This document shows positions 1 to 9,872 of a stretch of DNA of 14,769 nucleotides, in pieces. Both the position numbers and the translations under genes were made by a program. The notes beneath the pieces are model-generated. The model searched no databases and was not told the origin of the DNA. It saw only the letters and a program-made list of their open reading frames with translations. This DNA is from Bondarzewia mesenterica (Eukaryota > Basidiomycota > Agaricomycetes > Russulales > Bondarzewiaceae). The DNA lies in NCBI GenBank assembly GCA_004802705.1, contig SGPL01000709.1, positions 1 to 14,769 on the forward strand. The letters are read 5' to 3'. Every line of letters starts with the position of its first letter. Within the stretch, counting starts at the first letter, position 1.

Positions 1-2
1 AG

Positions 3-815
3 ACAAAAGAAGCAAAGACGAAAAGGTGGAAAATGGAGAAGCTTACTAGATATCTCGGTGAGAACGTCCCCCCCGAACTCGTTTTCCAAAAAGAGACGCA
101 GCAGATTCGCCTGGACAAGCGACTCTTACATCGCAGTCGTTCCCTCGGAAGCGCACAAAGACCCCTGGATGCGCACGAAGAGTTAACGCGAGAAGAGGAG
201 CAGTGGCTCGAAAGGCCTCTTCCACCCGAGCGTCCATCAGCGGATATGGCCTATGCATATCTCCCTCCAAAGCATGTTATCCTCCCAACACAACGTCCTG
301 AAGAGTCAAATGAAGCGTTGATACACGCACCAGACTTTCCCCCGCCTTCTCCATCTCTTTCCGGTTCGCGATCCGACACGCCTAACCCTGGACACATTGG
401 TGAAGTCCCCGTCACGGCTGGGCCCTCCTCTATAGCACCATCAGGATCAGGACCAATACCGCGGCAGACACACCTCCGTCAACGCGGCACAGCACCCCTT
501 CCGCGGTTCGCATCACTCTTTTACTCGCGCGCGCGCTTGGACGCAGATTACAAAGCTTGGATGGCAGAAGAGGACGAGGTGTGGACGTTGATGCGTCAGG
601 AAACCAACAGCGATGACAAAAAAAATGCGGGGGAGGATGCAATGCCACCACGCTCGGAGTCAAGGTCGGCAAATTTATTGGGAAGAGGGGGAGAAAGGGA
701 GAGGCTGGATGTCCCTGAGTTGGCACATAGGAGGGAGAAACGGCAGGGATGGAGCGGGGAATGGAATGCTGCCAGCGTTCAGGATGTCATCGTCAAGCTG
801 CGAGAGTTGAAGTGA
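3..815 (+). CDS. Conserved fungal protein of unknown function, 5' partial
   Basis: The frame is open from the window edge to a TGA at 813-815. The first ATG is at 33, but ten open codons precede it (TKEAKTKRWK) and run into the N-terminal motif KLTRYLGENVPPELVF, so the true start or an upstream exon probably lies outside the window. From memory, a basic stretch followed by KLxRxLGExxPPELVF recurs at the N-terminus of uncharacterised Agaricomycete proteins. The middle (about residues 90-160 from the ATG) is rich in Pro, Ser and Gly and is probably disordered. The C-terminus ends in WSGEWNAASVQDVIVKLREL, a short helical motif that also looks conserved. There is no signal peptide or membrane segment. 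A shadow ORF on the opposite strand was discounted. No function can be assigned. It converges with the zinc-finger gene that follows. Confidence 0.7.
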   Translation, partial: TKEAKTKRWKMEKLTRYLGENVPPELVFQKETQQIRLDKRLLHRSRSLGSAQRPLDAHEELTREEEQWLERPLPPERPSADMAYAYLPPKHVILPTQRPEESNEALIHAPDFPPPSPSLSGSRSDTPNPGHIGEVPVTAGPSSIAPSGSGPIPRQTHLRQRGTAPLPRFASLFYSRARLDADYKAWMAEEDEVWTLMRQETNSDDKKNAGEDAMPPRSESRSANLLGRGGERERLDVPELAHRREKRQGWSGEWNAASVQDVIVKLRELK

Positions 816-1391
816 TAGGCAAGACGCAGGGCCTTTATGCACAAGACTGAAGGAACCGTAGTCTATGCCAAGCGAGAATGGACGCTATGTCGGAATTTTG
901 GCGATGGACATCGTATACTGTGGTATCGCCTTTCTCCTGTGTCCTTTCCTTGCATCCTGAATGCCTCGATATTCCAGTCCTTACAGGCATTTTTCGAAAA
1001 TTCTATTCGATTGCGAGTAGACAAGATACGCTCGATACCCTGCACCTTACTTTAGAGATTTGTGTATTCACTCAGGCGTAAGATACCCAAGAAAATACTC
1101 ACTAATATCAGATCACATTGATGTAGAAACAAGCGACCAAAGGAGTCTCGAGAAGGAGAAGTTCGCTGGAGCATGTATGAATGATGAGAGCAGATGAAAT
1201 TGAAAAGGTCAAGCATCAGTTCGCGTAAATGTACAGACAATTTTTGCCTGTTGAAGGCCGCGAATTCTCAATTACAGAACAAACAAAAAATATGAAAAAG
1301 AGCAAATGAGGAATTGGTCCGTTACCGCCCGACTCCCTCATCGATGGTTCCCTCACAGCCATCCCCACTATGTACAGACCCTTCCTGTCAT
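816..1391. other. Intergenic region between convergent genes
   Basis: This stretch holds the 3' flanks of two converging genes. The small ORFs in it (60-72 codons) overlap one another on both strands and have no recognisable domain. I see no RNA gene or long repeat. Confidence 0.6.
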
Positions 1392-3109
1392 CTACTGCGC
1401 GCTGGGTTTCGTTGCCGATGAAAGCCCATGCATCCGACGCTGATGGGCAGCGAGCGAGTCCTTGCGAGTATAAGACTTGTTGCACAGATCGCACTTGAAA
1501 GATGCGGGTTTGTGCGCCAACGCTGTCTCGAAGTGTCGCCCGAGGTCCTTCTCCCATCGATAGCCTGTCCCGCATTCGATGCACCGGTAAGGCCTCTCTT
1601 CGTCGTTCTCGCTGCGCCCCTTCTTCGTCGCCCCGTCAGCTATCTTGTTGGCCTCGCTTCGGTTGGCGAGCGGTGCAGTGCTCGGCCCTCCACGCGACAT
1701 CTGCGAATTGTTGGGGGGAAAACTCATCTACGAGATTATCATTCTCGTAGATGGTCTCCTTCGATAAGTAGTTGTTTCGTCGGAGGGCATCAGCTGCCGC
1801 CGCTTGCCTTTCGACCCGAGGCCTAATAGCCCTCAAGCCCAGGGAGGCGACAGCCTTGCCTTCCATGATCATCCGCCACGCTGACAGATACGTCTCACCA
1901 ATCTCCGTCCCCTTCCTCGCGATCTTGGGTCTCCTCTCTTCCACCTTGTTGGATTCCACCTCCTCGAGCTTCCGCTTTGATCTGCCTCGCGATCGTGAAG
2001 ATGATGCGACCGGCTCATCCTCTCTGGGAAAGATTCTTGTGGGGTATGCGGGCGGCTGTGGTGGTAGGACCGGCATTTGGAATGGCGGTGGGCAGCGAGG
2101 GGCGGGCATTGAGACGGACGTTATATAGGAAGGGTCGGGGTAAAATCCCCCCGGCGAGTGGACGGGAAGGCGGGGAATGGGTGTGGGCATGGGTACGGAC
2201 GTCCCTTCAGTATAGAGGTTGGGATTGTCGCCGATCGCCAGATGAAATTGCGACGCGCCGAGAGCAGCGGCGACAGGATTGACGTCACCCCCGTCGTACG
2301 CCTTAGATGATGTGTAGCCTGGGTGGCTTTGACCCTGACTGTCATAGAACGTTGGCGGCATGCCAAGCTGTTGGTGGGCCTCAGGATACAGTCGGTGCTC
2401 GCGAGCGGGATGCCGGCCCACCGGTTGTGCTGAGCTCTGGAAGGTAAGAACGATGAGTGGCATCTTCTTCCAAAGAAAAATTGATGAGCGCACGGTGTGG
2501 GCGTGCCGCGGTGGCTCTTCGCCAAATCCGACGTTGAGAGGGCCTTCGGTGAATTCGATTATGGGGTTAAGAGAACTTTCCTGCATGGACGTATTCACCA
2601 AATCCCCGAAGTTCTCTGGATGGATGAAAGTCTGAGGATCCTGCATTACGATGAGGTGAGCATCATTGTCTGTCAATAGAATATGGAATGATACTCACAA
2701 CGCTCGGATGTTGGAATTGAGAGCTAGGATTTGTGTTGGGAAACCACATCTCTTCCTGTCCCTGTTCGATATTTGGGACGAAGGAATCTCCTTGTGGCAA
2801 TGCATAGACGGCATCATCCCAGTTGTCTGGGAGGATGAATTCAGAGGCCTGAGATTCCTGCGAAGGCAAGTGAGGTGAGTGGCGTCGCGATCCTACGACA
2901 AAAATTGAATTTAAATCTACCAGCGAGCTTGGGTCCTGCCAATTCACATAGCTAGACTCCATGGTGGGACGACCGTCGTTATGTTCAAACCCGAGCATGA
3001 AAGAGTCGTCTAGCATGAGTTCCGTTGGGAGTTCGTCGTGAGTCTCTAAAAGAGCCGAGGCCGCTGAGGCCTGAGGGAGATGTAGCTGGAAAGTGGGGTC
3101 GTAAGACAT
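1392..3109 (-). CDS. C2H2 zinc-finger transcription factor, five exons
   Basis: Proposed exons on the minus strand are 3109-2921, 2857-2699, 2640-2494, 2436-1732 and 1700-1392, giving about 502 residues. Introns of 63, 58 and 57 nt have GT...CAG ends; the first and third are also open in frame, so intron retention cannot be excluded. The first 400 residues are low-complexity, rich in Pro, Ser and Gln, with a basic SRGRSKRKLEE stretch that could be a nuclear localisation signal. The C-terminus carries two C2H2 fingers: C440-x2-C443-x12-H456-x6-H463 and C470-x2-C473-x12-H486-x4-H491. Such proteins bind DNA in the nucleus; the target here is unknown. The last junction is odd. The zinc-finger frame is +1 to the upstream exon, and the only good GT/CAG pair spans just 31 nt (1731-1701), inside an inverted repeat. 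An alternative acceptor (AAG) gives 88 nt. The family call is firm; the final splice is not. Confidence 0.82.
1725..1753. repeat. Perfect 11-bp inverted repeat with 7-nt loop
   Basis: CATCTACGAGA at 1725-1735 and TCTCGTAGATG at 1743-1753 are perfect reverse complements separated by TTATCAT. The hairpin lies in the coding part of the zinc-finger gene, and the candidate 5' splice site (GTAGAT on the minus strand, first base at 1731) is inside its stem. Confidence 0.9.
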
Positions 3110-5399
3110 GGGCGACCGTACACAGTAGAGAGTTCAGGTAGTTTTTTTTTCGAACGCAAATGGGATGGGTGAGTGGGTCCTTGTTGGTTTTTTCTGTTCT
3201 CACTTCGCACACTTTATATCACCCAGATAGACTGCCCAAGAGTTTTTGACTCCGCTCAGTTTGCGTCCGCATAGTGCCTCCATGTCGGACCCATGCTCTG
3301 CCGTATACGGATACCGATGGCGAGACGGTCCATACGTTATCTCGCAAGCGAGTCTCTGCTTCTCTTCGGATGCTCTGATCTCACGCGCGAGTATTTTTTT
3401 TGGGGTCAATATGATGCAGTGCAAAACGTGTTTGCCATCTTCTGCTGCGCGTCTTTCAGACTTTCACTCGGCGTATCGACCATATCTGGCCTTGTTTTGT
3501 TTTCATGATAGGTTGGTAGGTGAAGAAGCATCTGAGCATCGTCGATGGCGGATCTGCTCAGCATGCCGCTCAATCCCTTTTGTCGAGTGGTTTATGATCA
3601 CAGATACATAGCATGCCGCCGTTTTCGTACTTTCACACAATACCTCGGCGCACTCATATCAACAGCTCTGAGTGGCATTGTGTATCCTTTTTTCTTTCCC
3701 GCCTTTGTATGAACTTTAAAAGAATCCCCAGACGGAATCTAGACTTGGGACATGGCCATGGAGCGCAAGTCAGTGCCACCGACAAGTTGACCGAAGCTCG
3801 AGGCGTAAGTACGTTTTTACATGCGCGTTGTATTGTACTCATTGACGCGCGTGGCTTCAATGGCGAAGATCCGGATTATCGCAACGCCTTCAATGTGATG
3901 GCCTGTATTCGGGTCCAATGATGCGTGAGTATTCAGCTGCCCTGGCATCCGTGTCCGAGGTCTGATTTCACAAGTCGACTCGTCTGCAATTCACACCTTG
4001 CCATATGGGTCAAATGTTATAAACGCTGGCAATCGGGAGGCCCCTCTTTTTCCCGCCGAGGTCTGTGCTTCGTCCTGCTTCGTCATGTCTCTTGTATTTC
4101 ACAATACACCAATTGAGCAAAATGCAGACCAGTAGATTGGTCCGCGGGCTGGTCATAGACTTCTCGCTGTTGACTGTTCCTCAAATCGCACCCAATCATG
4201 ACGACCCTTTTCATGCGAGTGCTGCCGTTGGGTCACAAGCTCTCGAGTATGTACCACAGTACAGAGTATCTTTCTATGCAAAAAAAGTTAACACACTTGG
4301 GATTATTCCATTTGGATACTGGTTCGTGACCTGTGCGGTGAACTTTGTTACGACTGCCGGTGGCTTTCTTCAACACACTCACTCACAATACGTGCGATTC
4401 GTCCCACAGATCGTCCAGCGTCCAGAGCGCACCTCGACGTCAGAGAAAAAGACTCGGCAACTTGGCACAGCCGCTGTGTGGACGAGAGCCGCATTCTGTG
4501 ATCGACACAAAGGAGCTCTACTAATTATCTCGAGCCTGGAGCTTCGAGCCTCCTTGTTTTGGCGACAAGAGACGCACCTCCGAGTTTCCGTCACTGTATA
4601 ATAGGAGCGTCGCCTCCCACACTGTGTTAATACAACCTTCCTCCCTCGCTCATTTTCTGACGATGATCCGTCATTGATGTTACGTCTGTCGTCGGCGTGG
4701 TCCGAGATTAACGCGCCCCACTCACATTCGGAGGTATGACTCTGCGTTGCTTTTGGGATGAATGACTGTGGACACCAGAAAGTATTATATCATCCGATTG
4801 GCTGCCTGAGGTGATCCATATCGAAGTAATATCTCACTGTGTTTTCTTGTTTCAGTTCTGTATTATAATGGATCGCCCTCCTGGAATGACGCTGCGTGTC
4901 CTTGGACGCTGAACGGACGACTCTGACGGGTCGATGGTCGCAATGAGGACTACCTAAATGCCAACTTGTTCAACGCCTCTCGCCTGGAATGAGATGGTGG
5001 TTACGGGTGCTGTTGTTCTTATGTCAACCCATTTACCATTGCACGGGCCCTCTCCTGTTGGGAGAATTGGACAAGTCATGCCAGTTATTCGCACTGCGTT
5101 CTTTATGCGAATCTTTCAAACGAGTAGAATAAAACCTGAAAGTGAGCATATCAGAATAACGAACCGTGACGGATGTCGTGCAAGAGGAGCGTCAAGTTGG
5201 ATCGGGTTGTGGATCTTCTCCAATATTACCTTATTTGGTTACCCCGACATTTAATCCACATCGAGTTTCGTCCGAACTTGAATTCGTTTCCTCTGTTCTT
5301 TTTTTTTTTCATGTGGATTTTTCAGCCGTCCNTTNATTATGCCGGCAGCCTACATAATGTCTCCCACACATCTTTCTTTCTCCCCTTCACTCCCGTTCC
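3110..5399. other. 2.3-kb stretch without a supported gene
   Basis: The ORFs here reach at most 178 codons (4065-4601, +). They have no recognisable motif, and frames change often on both strands. Splice-like GTAAGT and GTGAGT sites occur (for example 3809 and 3925), so fragments of a multi-exon or decayed gene may exist, but I cannot connect them into a product. Two Ns lie near 5332-5335. No tRNA, rRNA or array repeat was seen. Confidence 0.5.
3213..3218 (-). promoter_or_regulatory. Candidate TATA box of the zinc-finger gene
   Basis: The minus strand reads GATATAAAGT about 105 nt upstream of the proposed ATG at 3109. A pyrimidine/A-rich leader follows. Position and sequence fit a TATA element, but a six-base match is weak evidence on its own. 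Confidence 0.3.
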
Positions 5400-5917
5400 A
5401 TGGTTAATGTCCAGTCGACGCTGGGCGCGATCTTGGTCGGATGCCTTCTGGCTGTAGCGTACGTTCTCATTTCTTGTCGCTATGTGTCCTTCTGTCAGGC
5501 CTGATTAATGATTGCCGTCAATACCAAGGCTGTCGGGCCTCGTCTCCGCCCAGACAGTTATTTACTTTTATGTCTATCCTCATGACCCGCCACGCATCAA
5601 ATGGACCGTATGCAAACTCTCGTGACTATCTTGAACACTTTGAAATCATTGACACGATCGCCCAAAAAGGTCTTCACTGTTTGGTGAGCTTAATAGAGAT
5701 CGTCTTCTTCTCCATTCCTATGTCCTTACGTTGTGACAATACAGGGCTCTGAATGTAATACACGTCGTCTTAGTAGTTGCTGCGACCTGGAACTATATCA
5801 TTGGGAACTACGGAAATGCAGAGATAGCAGATCGTATAGCGATGTGAGCTTCTTGGAGTTTGATTCAACTAGCGCAACTGATTTACCGTTGGCATGCGAC
5901 TTAGTCCCATCGCGGTA
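5400..5917 (+). pseudogene. DUF6534-family membrane protein, N-terminal part only
   Basis: Exons 5400-5458, 5529-5607, 5670-5683 and 5745-5843 join in frame. Introns are 70, 62 and 61 nt, with GTACGT, GTATGC and GTGAGC donors. The product begins with MVNVQSTLGAILVGCLLAVA and continues with LSGLVSAQTVIYFYVYPHD. A second hydrophobic helix follows (ALNVIHVVLVVAATW), then YIIGNYGN. This order (STLGA.L.G.L.., then SG...QT.IYF..YP.D, then W.L...H......W.Y...NYGN) is the start of the DUF6534 proteins common in Agaricomycetes, integral membrane proteins of unknown role. Family members usually have about 300 residues and several more helices. Downstream of 5843 a possible 61-nt intron leads to IPIA (about 5905-5917), after which nothing hydrophobic or family-like follows. 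I therefore read this as a truncated gene or pseudogene. The first intron's acceptor (AAG at 5528) was chosen because it restores the family motif. Confidence 0.7.
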
Positions 5918-6268
5918 TGTCATTCTCATTCTTTTCACAATTCCGTCGGCGTATCATGTCTGTAATTGGGCGCCACTGCAATATCACAAGGATGGCACTC
6001 ATCCTCACTCATTCCAGGCAAACCGAGTCAAGCACGCTGATTTCTCACGGGCGGTAGGGAGAGCACCTGAAATGAGCTGGAAGAGGAAACTGATGGTCAG
6101 ACTGAACGCCGTCTCGGCGAGAGTCTTTCTTTGCGCTGAGAGTACATGAAATGACTGGGATACACACTGGTTCATACGTGATAGTATAATTAGCAAAGAG
6201 TCTCTATGAAAGTCAGATGAAGTGTATCGGGACAGGATCATCATCGAGGAATGTGAAAGGCAGTTGCA
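5918..6268. other. Spacer between the DUF6534 remnant and the F-box-like gene
   Basis: A plus-strand frame stays open to 6149, but it is polar and unlike the missing C-terminal half of DUF6534. Nothing else is recognisable. Confidence 0.4.
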
Positions 6269-7861
6269 CTACCTCTTCCCAAAATGAACTGTCCAGATCT
6301 TCGCGTCCACCCCTGTTCTGTCCAAATCTAAGTCCATGCGTTCTCCTTCTCCCACCGTGCCATACTCAGCTTGGCGTCTGGACCAAACTGAGAGCAACCT
6401 GTACAGACGCTGATTGAAAGAGCGGGTTACTAGCTCGAGTAGCAATGTTAGGTGCTTCAAGGATAGCAGCGCAGAGCCGATCGCCCGGACAGCGTCATTG
6501 AAGGTACTGGCCGAAATTTCGCGAGCTTGCCTCCAGTCAGAGATACTCGTACTCCGTTGACCGTTGACTATCTTCAGGGCCCAATAGACTCCAAAGGATG
6601 CGGGGATGGAATATGTACCAAGTCGGTGATCTTCAAACATAAGAGGGACCATGAATACAAGGCTGATGGGATCAGGGTTAAGAGACGCACCGGGTCAAAA
6701 ACAACCGTTGATAGTGCCTTGACCCCTGAAGAATCGAGGAATAAGTTGAGATTGCGAAGGCGAGGAGAAAAACGAGGTATCTTGGCAAAAAGTTCGATGC
6801 CAGTGACGCCGTTTCTTCACCCTTCCAATTCCCACGCAGTATAGATTCCCAGATGATAGCTGTTCCAAAAATCCTCCGGTAGGTCCATATCCAGATTCGT
6901 TTCAACGAAATAAGGGGAAGGTGTTCAGGGCGGAAAGCAGCGCAGCAAGCAGATCGTCAGAGCCAATAATAGTCGAAAAGGTAATCTGCGAAAGCTGACG
7001 GTGGTCCGGTAGGAGAGAGAGGATGACAGGTAGAGGGAGATTGATGCATGTAAGATTCGGGAAAAAGGATGCTTCACTGATACAAAACTTTCGCGCTGTT
7101 TGCCGAGCGTCAGAGACTGGAGATTTTGGAAGGCGATCGCCAATTCTGGAACCGACACAGGATAGAGGTCCGCGCATAATTTCCATACGTTCGGAAAACG
7201 AATGCTTGATCTGGCGAAGTCGAATCAATCGACTTGAGAATATACCTTTAGGCCCCTCAGCGTTTCCGCGTTTTCTGAGAGGAGATTTTGAAGGATGGTA
7301 CGCGTGCTTCGTATTTTGATTTGTCAAAGAAGTGAAGAAGTATATGAATTTGATAGTCAATGCTTGAAGACCTTTGATAGGGCGCAATCCCAATGTGGCG
7401 TCCAGCCCGATCATGAGGTCCACCGGCATGTAATAGGGTGAAACCGGGGACGCAGAGAGGAGGTCTGTAATCATCATGAAGTACGAGAGGAGATGTACCG
7501 GAGTCACCAAGCGCAATCGAACGCGTATTCCGTGCACCCTGAAGAAACTTCGGCGTAAGTCCACGACAATCCATTGACATAGCGCGCAGTCGCCAATCCG
7601 GATTGAAGGCAATATGCCTTATACAACCACAGGGATTGCACTTGTCGACAAATTTGCAGAAAGCAATGGCGCGCTTCTGATTCTGAAGGCAAACGGACTT
7701 CACGGTCAATGGTCGTATGCTGGCGGCTGCCAAATGAGAGTCATCCCAAAGGCTCGAACAGAGTGACTTTAAAGTAGTTTGAGAACATCATAGGCGATAT
7801 CATCGCTCAACCTTGGAATGGCTGCCGTGAGTGCTGGATGGTGGAACGTGAGAATGGCCAT
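6269..7861 (-). pseudogene. F-box/LRR-like protein gene, frame-disrupted
   Basis: An ATG at 7861 opens MAILTFHHPALTAA, followed by IPRLSDDIAYDVLKLL, a good F-box start. A TAA then interrupts, and one base out of frame the reading continues as LKSLCSSLWDDSHLAAAS and LTVKSVCLQNQKRAIAFCKFV. Further leucine-rich segments lie in different frames: GLRPIKGLQALTIKFIYFF (near 7360), PELAIAFQNLQSLTLGKQ (near 7110), FFPNLTCINLPLPVILSLLP (near 7040) and FSPRLRNLNLFLDSSG (near 6740). This resembles the large, fast-evolving F-box families of Agaricomycetes, whose products act as substrate adaptors of SCF ubiquitin ligases. I found no clean GT-AG introns to reconcile the frames, so several indels are likely: either real decay or sequencing errors. 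The 3' limit at 6269 is the end of the last plausible frame and is uncertain; the part below about 6580 may not belong. Confidence 0.55.
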
Positions 7862-8321
7862 TTCGATGCAAAATCAAGGTATATTTTGAGCTCACCACGA
7901 CTGCCTGCGGTATGTGCGAAAGAGTGTCAAACGATCCGGACGGACAACCACTTGAATTGAGATCGTTATTGCATCCTGGATCATATAGATCCAAGATCGT
8001 CGAAGAAATGCCACAGTTTGCTCCCGAATACATCGCAGCCTTGCATGAAAGGGATTGAAGCCCTGCCAGAGCGACTCGTCGGAAAGGCTCGAAAGTCCAA
8101 CACCAAGCGGCTTTGAGCTACGCTATCTTTAGTTCCATGATAAGAAGATCCGAGTCATCCGACGTACCGAGTTTGTCTAGACTTTTCCCTCGCATTCGTC
8201 ATGCATTTGCCCCACAGCACGGACACGCATTGATTTTTATGTGCAGATATCGCCAACGTGCTCGAAAACCTAGTGACTGGAATTTGTTTTATAAACAAAG
8301 ACGCAAGATACGATGTGCTTT
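7862..8321. other. Spacer between F-box-like gene and kinase
   Basis: A minus-strand ORF (8033-7800, 77 codons) starts with ATG but overlaps the start of the F-box-like gene and has no recognisable domain. The rest is the 3' flank of the kinase gene. No other feature is supported. Confidence 0.4.
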
Positions 8322-9042
8322 TTACAAGGATAACCACGGGTGGTTCAGGAGTTGAGAAGCTGTCGCTCGCTCTGCCGGCTGTAGATGAAGCATTAACTTC
8401 AGGAAATGCTCCAAATGAGGTCGATCGTCCGGCTTGACTCTCAGAAGATCCAAAATGTCGTGCAGGCGCAATTCGACGTCGCCACTCACATTCTTGAGGC
8501 GTCCTAATCCACGACAAAGAATCAGCAGGACGCCGGTAGCGCGTGCGGTAAGTGAAATGACAGAGAAACAAACCCTGCTGATCAAAATACTCATGCGTGC
8601 GCTCACCCTTCGCGAGCAGATCCGGAGGCCACCCCTCATCCAGATACTCTGCCATTTGCGACAACATATCAACATCCTTAGTTAGAACACCCTGCTTATC
8701 TGCCCGTGGTCTGAAAAGAATCTTTCCAGTGATCATTTCGAATACCTATCACGGCCAGAGGTGAGCGGATTTCAGACTACGAGTTCTGAGCAAACGTACC
8801 AAGCACCCCAGATTCCAGATGTCCACACTCTGTGACCAGCCTGCCCGAATAAATACTTCTGGGGCTCTCAAATTATATGGCTGGATGTTGTCTGTACGCT
8901 TATCGTCGAGGAAGTTTGCTTGAAACGAAGATCCGGTGAGCGATCTTATGACCGGAACGAGCAGAAGCGATGCGGGACAAACCACTTCCAAAGTCAAGCA
9001 GTTGCACTGACATCTCCGCAGATGTCCAAGAATTAGGGATCT
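8322..9042 (-). pseudogene. SRPK-like protein kinase, C-terminal half, truncated at the retroelement junction
   Basis: Four exons join in frame: about 9042-8983, 8918-8800, 8745-8574 and 8503-8322. The introns are 64, 54 and 70 nt; each has a GT donor, with CAAG, TAG and TAG acceptors. The product reads NLKIPNSWTSAEMSVQLL, then DFGSANFLDD (DFG motif) and NIQPYNLRAPEVFIRAGW (activation segment and APE motif). It continues with SVDIWNLGCLVFEMITGK (subdomain IX) and ends FLKLMLHLQPAERATASQLL-NHPWLSL-stop. The IQPYxLRAPEV and DIWNLGC pattern fits the SRPK-like serine/threonine kinases that are expanded in Agaricomycetes. Everything N-terminal of the DFG region is missing: glycine loop, catalytic lysine and HRD aspartate. 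The reading frame runs straight into TTAGG repeats at 9043-9052 and then element sequence. Without the N-lobe it cannot be an active kinase. Truncation by chromosome breakage is inferred. Confidence 0.85.
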
Positions 9043-9052
9043 TTAGGTTAGG
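9043..9052 (+). repeat. (TTAGG)2 at the host-retroelement junction
   Basis: Two perfect TTAGG pentamers sit between the kinase fragment and copy 1 of the element. The host side reads ...GGATCT just before them. They are in the G-rich orientation expected for a strand whose 3' end points right. Confidence 0.9.
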
Positions 9053-9872
9053 AGGAGTGCGAAGCACGACGAACGGGAATTCGTAAGTGAAGAGGCTGGT
9101 AGTACTAACAAAAGCTCGCTATAAGGCAAGACTTAGGTTTCGACTGGAGTCTCTTCAGAGTCTACCAGGGCAGTATATAAGGGAGGANACATTAGGGTAG
9201 GTAGCTGGGTTCCAAACGNGCTATCTACAGCTTCAGTCAGTGGCATTTCCACTGACTGAAAACTAATGAGTAATGGACGCGGGGCCAGGCCCACGCGAGA
9301 CATTTGCCATTGGCTGATAAGCAACCATATGGCACCGAATCTATTTTCAGAGGACGTGGACCCCACGCTGTCATCCAATAGACCATTCTAGATTACAATA
9401 CGACTTATTAATACGGAGAAGAAGTGGGTCACTACCTTAAAAGGTGAAGCACATGATAAGAAGGCCGCGAATCACGGGTATTAGTCATGATCCGGGTGAT
9501 CGGCATCTATTCTTAGTTGTTCCGTTCCGTCCCGATCGGCTAGCTCGGCCCGAAGGGCCAGGCCAGTTCCGCCGGCATGTTCCGCGGGCGCTAATTTCGC
9601 TTAGTCAGCAAGGTCTTATAAAAATCTCTCAAGTCTTTCGACCTGTTACTGCACGTGATCTAGTCACGTTACAAGTCACGTGACAGGGGTCAACGTGNCT
9701 ACNNNGGTNATNGAGTTAACTCCCGATTNAACGCNNCCTATAATGNCGTNACNAGGCCGCNATNGCAAGGNNTNAGGNNGCGNCANCANAGGGANGATAA
9801 TTTCNGNTGATCGACGNANNTGNCTTGGNAGNAANTNGTAGCTCCNGTANGNCCACAGCANTNAGTTCNAAG
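9053..9872 (-). mobile_element. Penelope-like element copy 1, 5'-truncated (3' end only)
   Basis: This copy aligns with the first 0.82 kb of copies 2 and 3, beginning AGGAGTGCGAAGCAC. It contains the element's 3'-terminal region in antisense on the + strand, including the ribozyme, the GGCCCGAAGGGCC hairpin (9547-9559) and the CACGTG cluster. The match to copy 2 can be followed through CCTATAATG and GATAATTTC into the N-rich stretch. It ends near the equivalent of 10703, short of the reverse transcriptase ORF. Loss of the 5' part is typical of incomplete reverse transcription. The exact breakpoint is hidden by Ns. Confidence 0.85.
9096..9168 (-). ncRNA. Type I hammerhead ribozyme, copy 1
   Basis: On the element sense strand the core boxes are CUGAAGA (9158-9152) and GAAA (9141-9138). 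Between them stem II is GAC/GUC with a UCCA loop (9151-9142). Stem I pairs CUGGUAGACU (9168-9159) with AGUACUACCAG (9106-9096), ten base pairs with one bulged A. Stem III closes with A-U and C-G, then a 2x2 internal loop, then AAGU/GCUU (9134-9131 with 9115-9112). The predicted cleavage is after GUU, between 9107 and 9106. Copy 3 differs at 9134/9112 by a full compensatory change. Hammerheads are known in the terminal repeats of Penelope-like elements, including fungal ones. Activity here is inferred. Confidence 0.78.

Noticed and set aside
1428..1826. A 132-codon + strand ORF
   Set aside because: It is the antisense shadow of the zinc-finger exons, whose C2H2 motifs are clear on the minus strand.
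4065..4601. A 178-codon + strand ORF
   Set aside because: The composition is irregular, there is no motif, and nothing suggests a promoter or a family. Kept only as part of the stretch without a supported gene.
9124..9166. A hammerhead fold with stem I closed by AGACU/AGUCU directly after GAAACCUA
   Set aside because: It leaves no loop for stem III and is broken in copy 3 (AGCCU, and G at the cleavage position). The alternative with the 10-bp stem I and covarying stem III explains all copies better.
9444..9683. A 79-codon + strand ORF present in all three copies (also 10282-10521 and 13544-13783)
   Set aside because: The copies are nearly identical DNA, so a shared open frame is uninformative. 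The differences among them mostly change amino acids (Pro/Ser, Leu/Pro, Ile/Val). No domain is recognisable.
9053..9872. Long terminal repeat of an LTR retrotransposon
   Set aside because: The repeats lack TG...CA ends, there is no gag, protease, integrase or primer-binding site, and the reverse transcriptase has Penelope-like motifs with telomere-like junctions.
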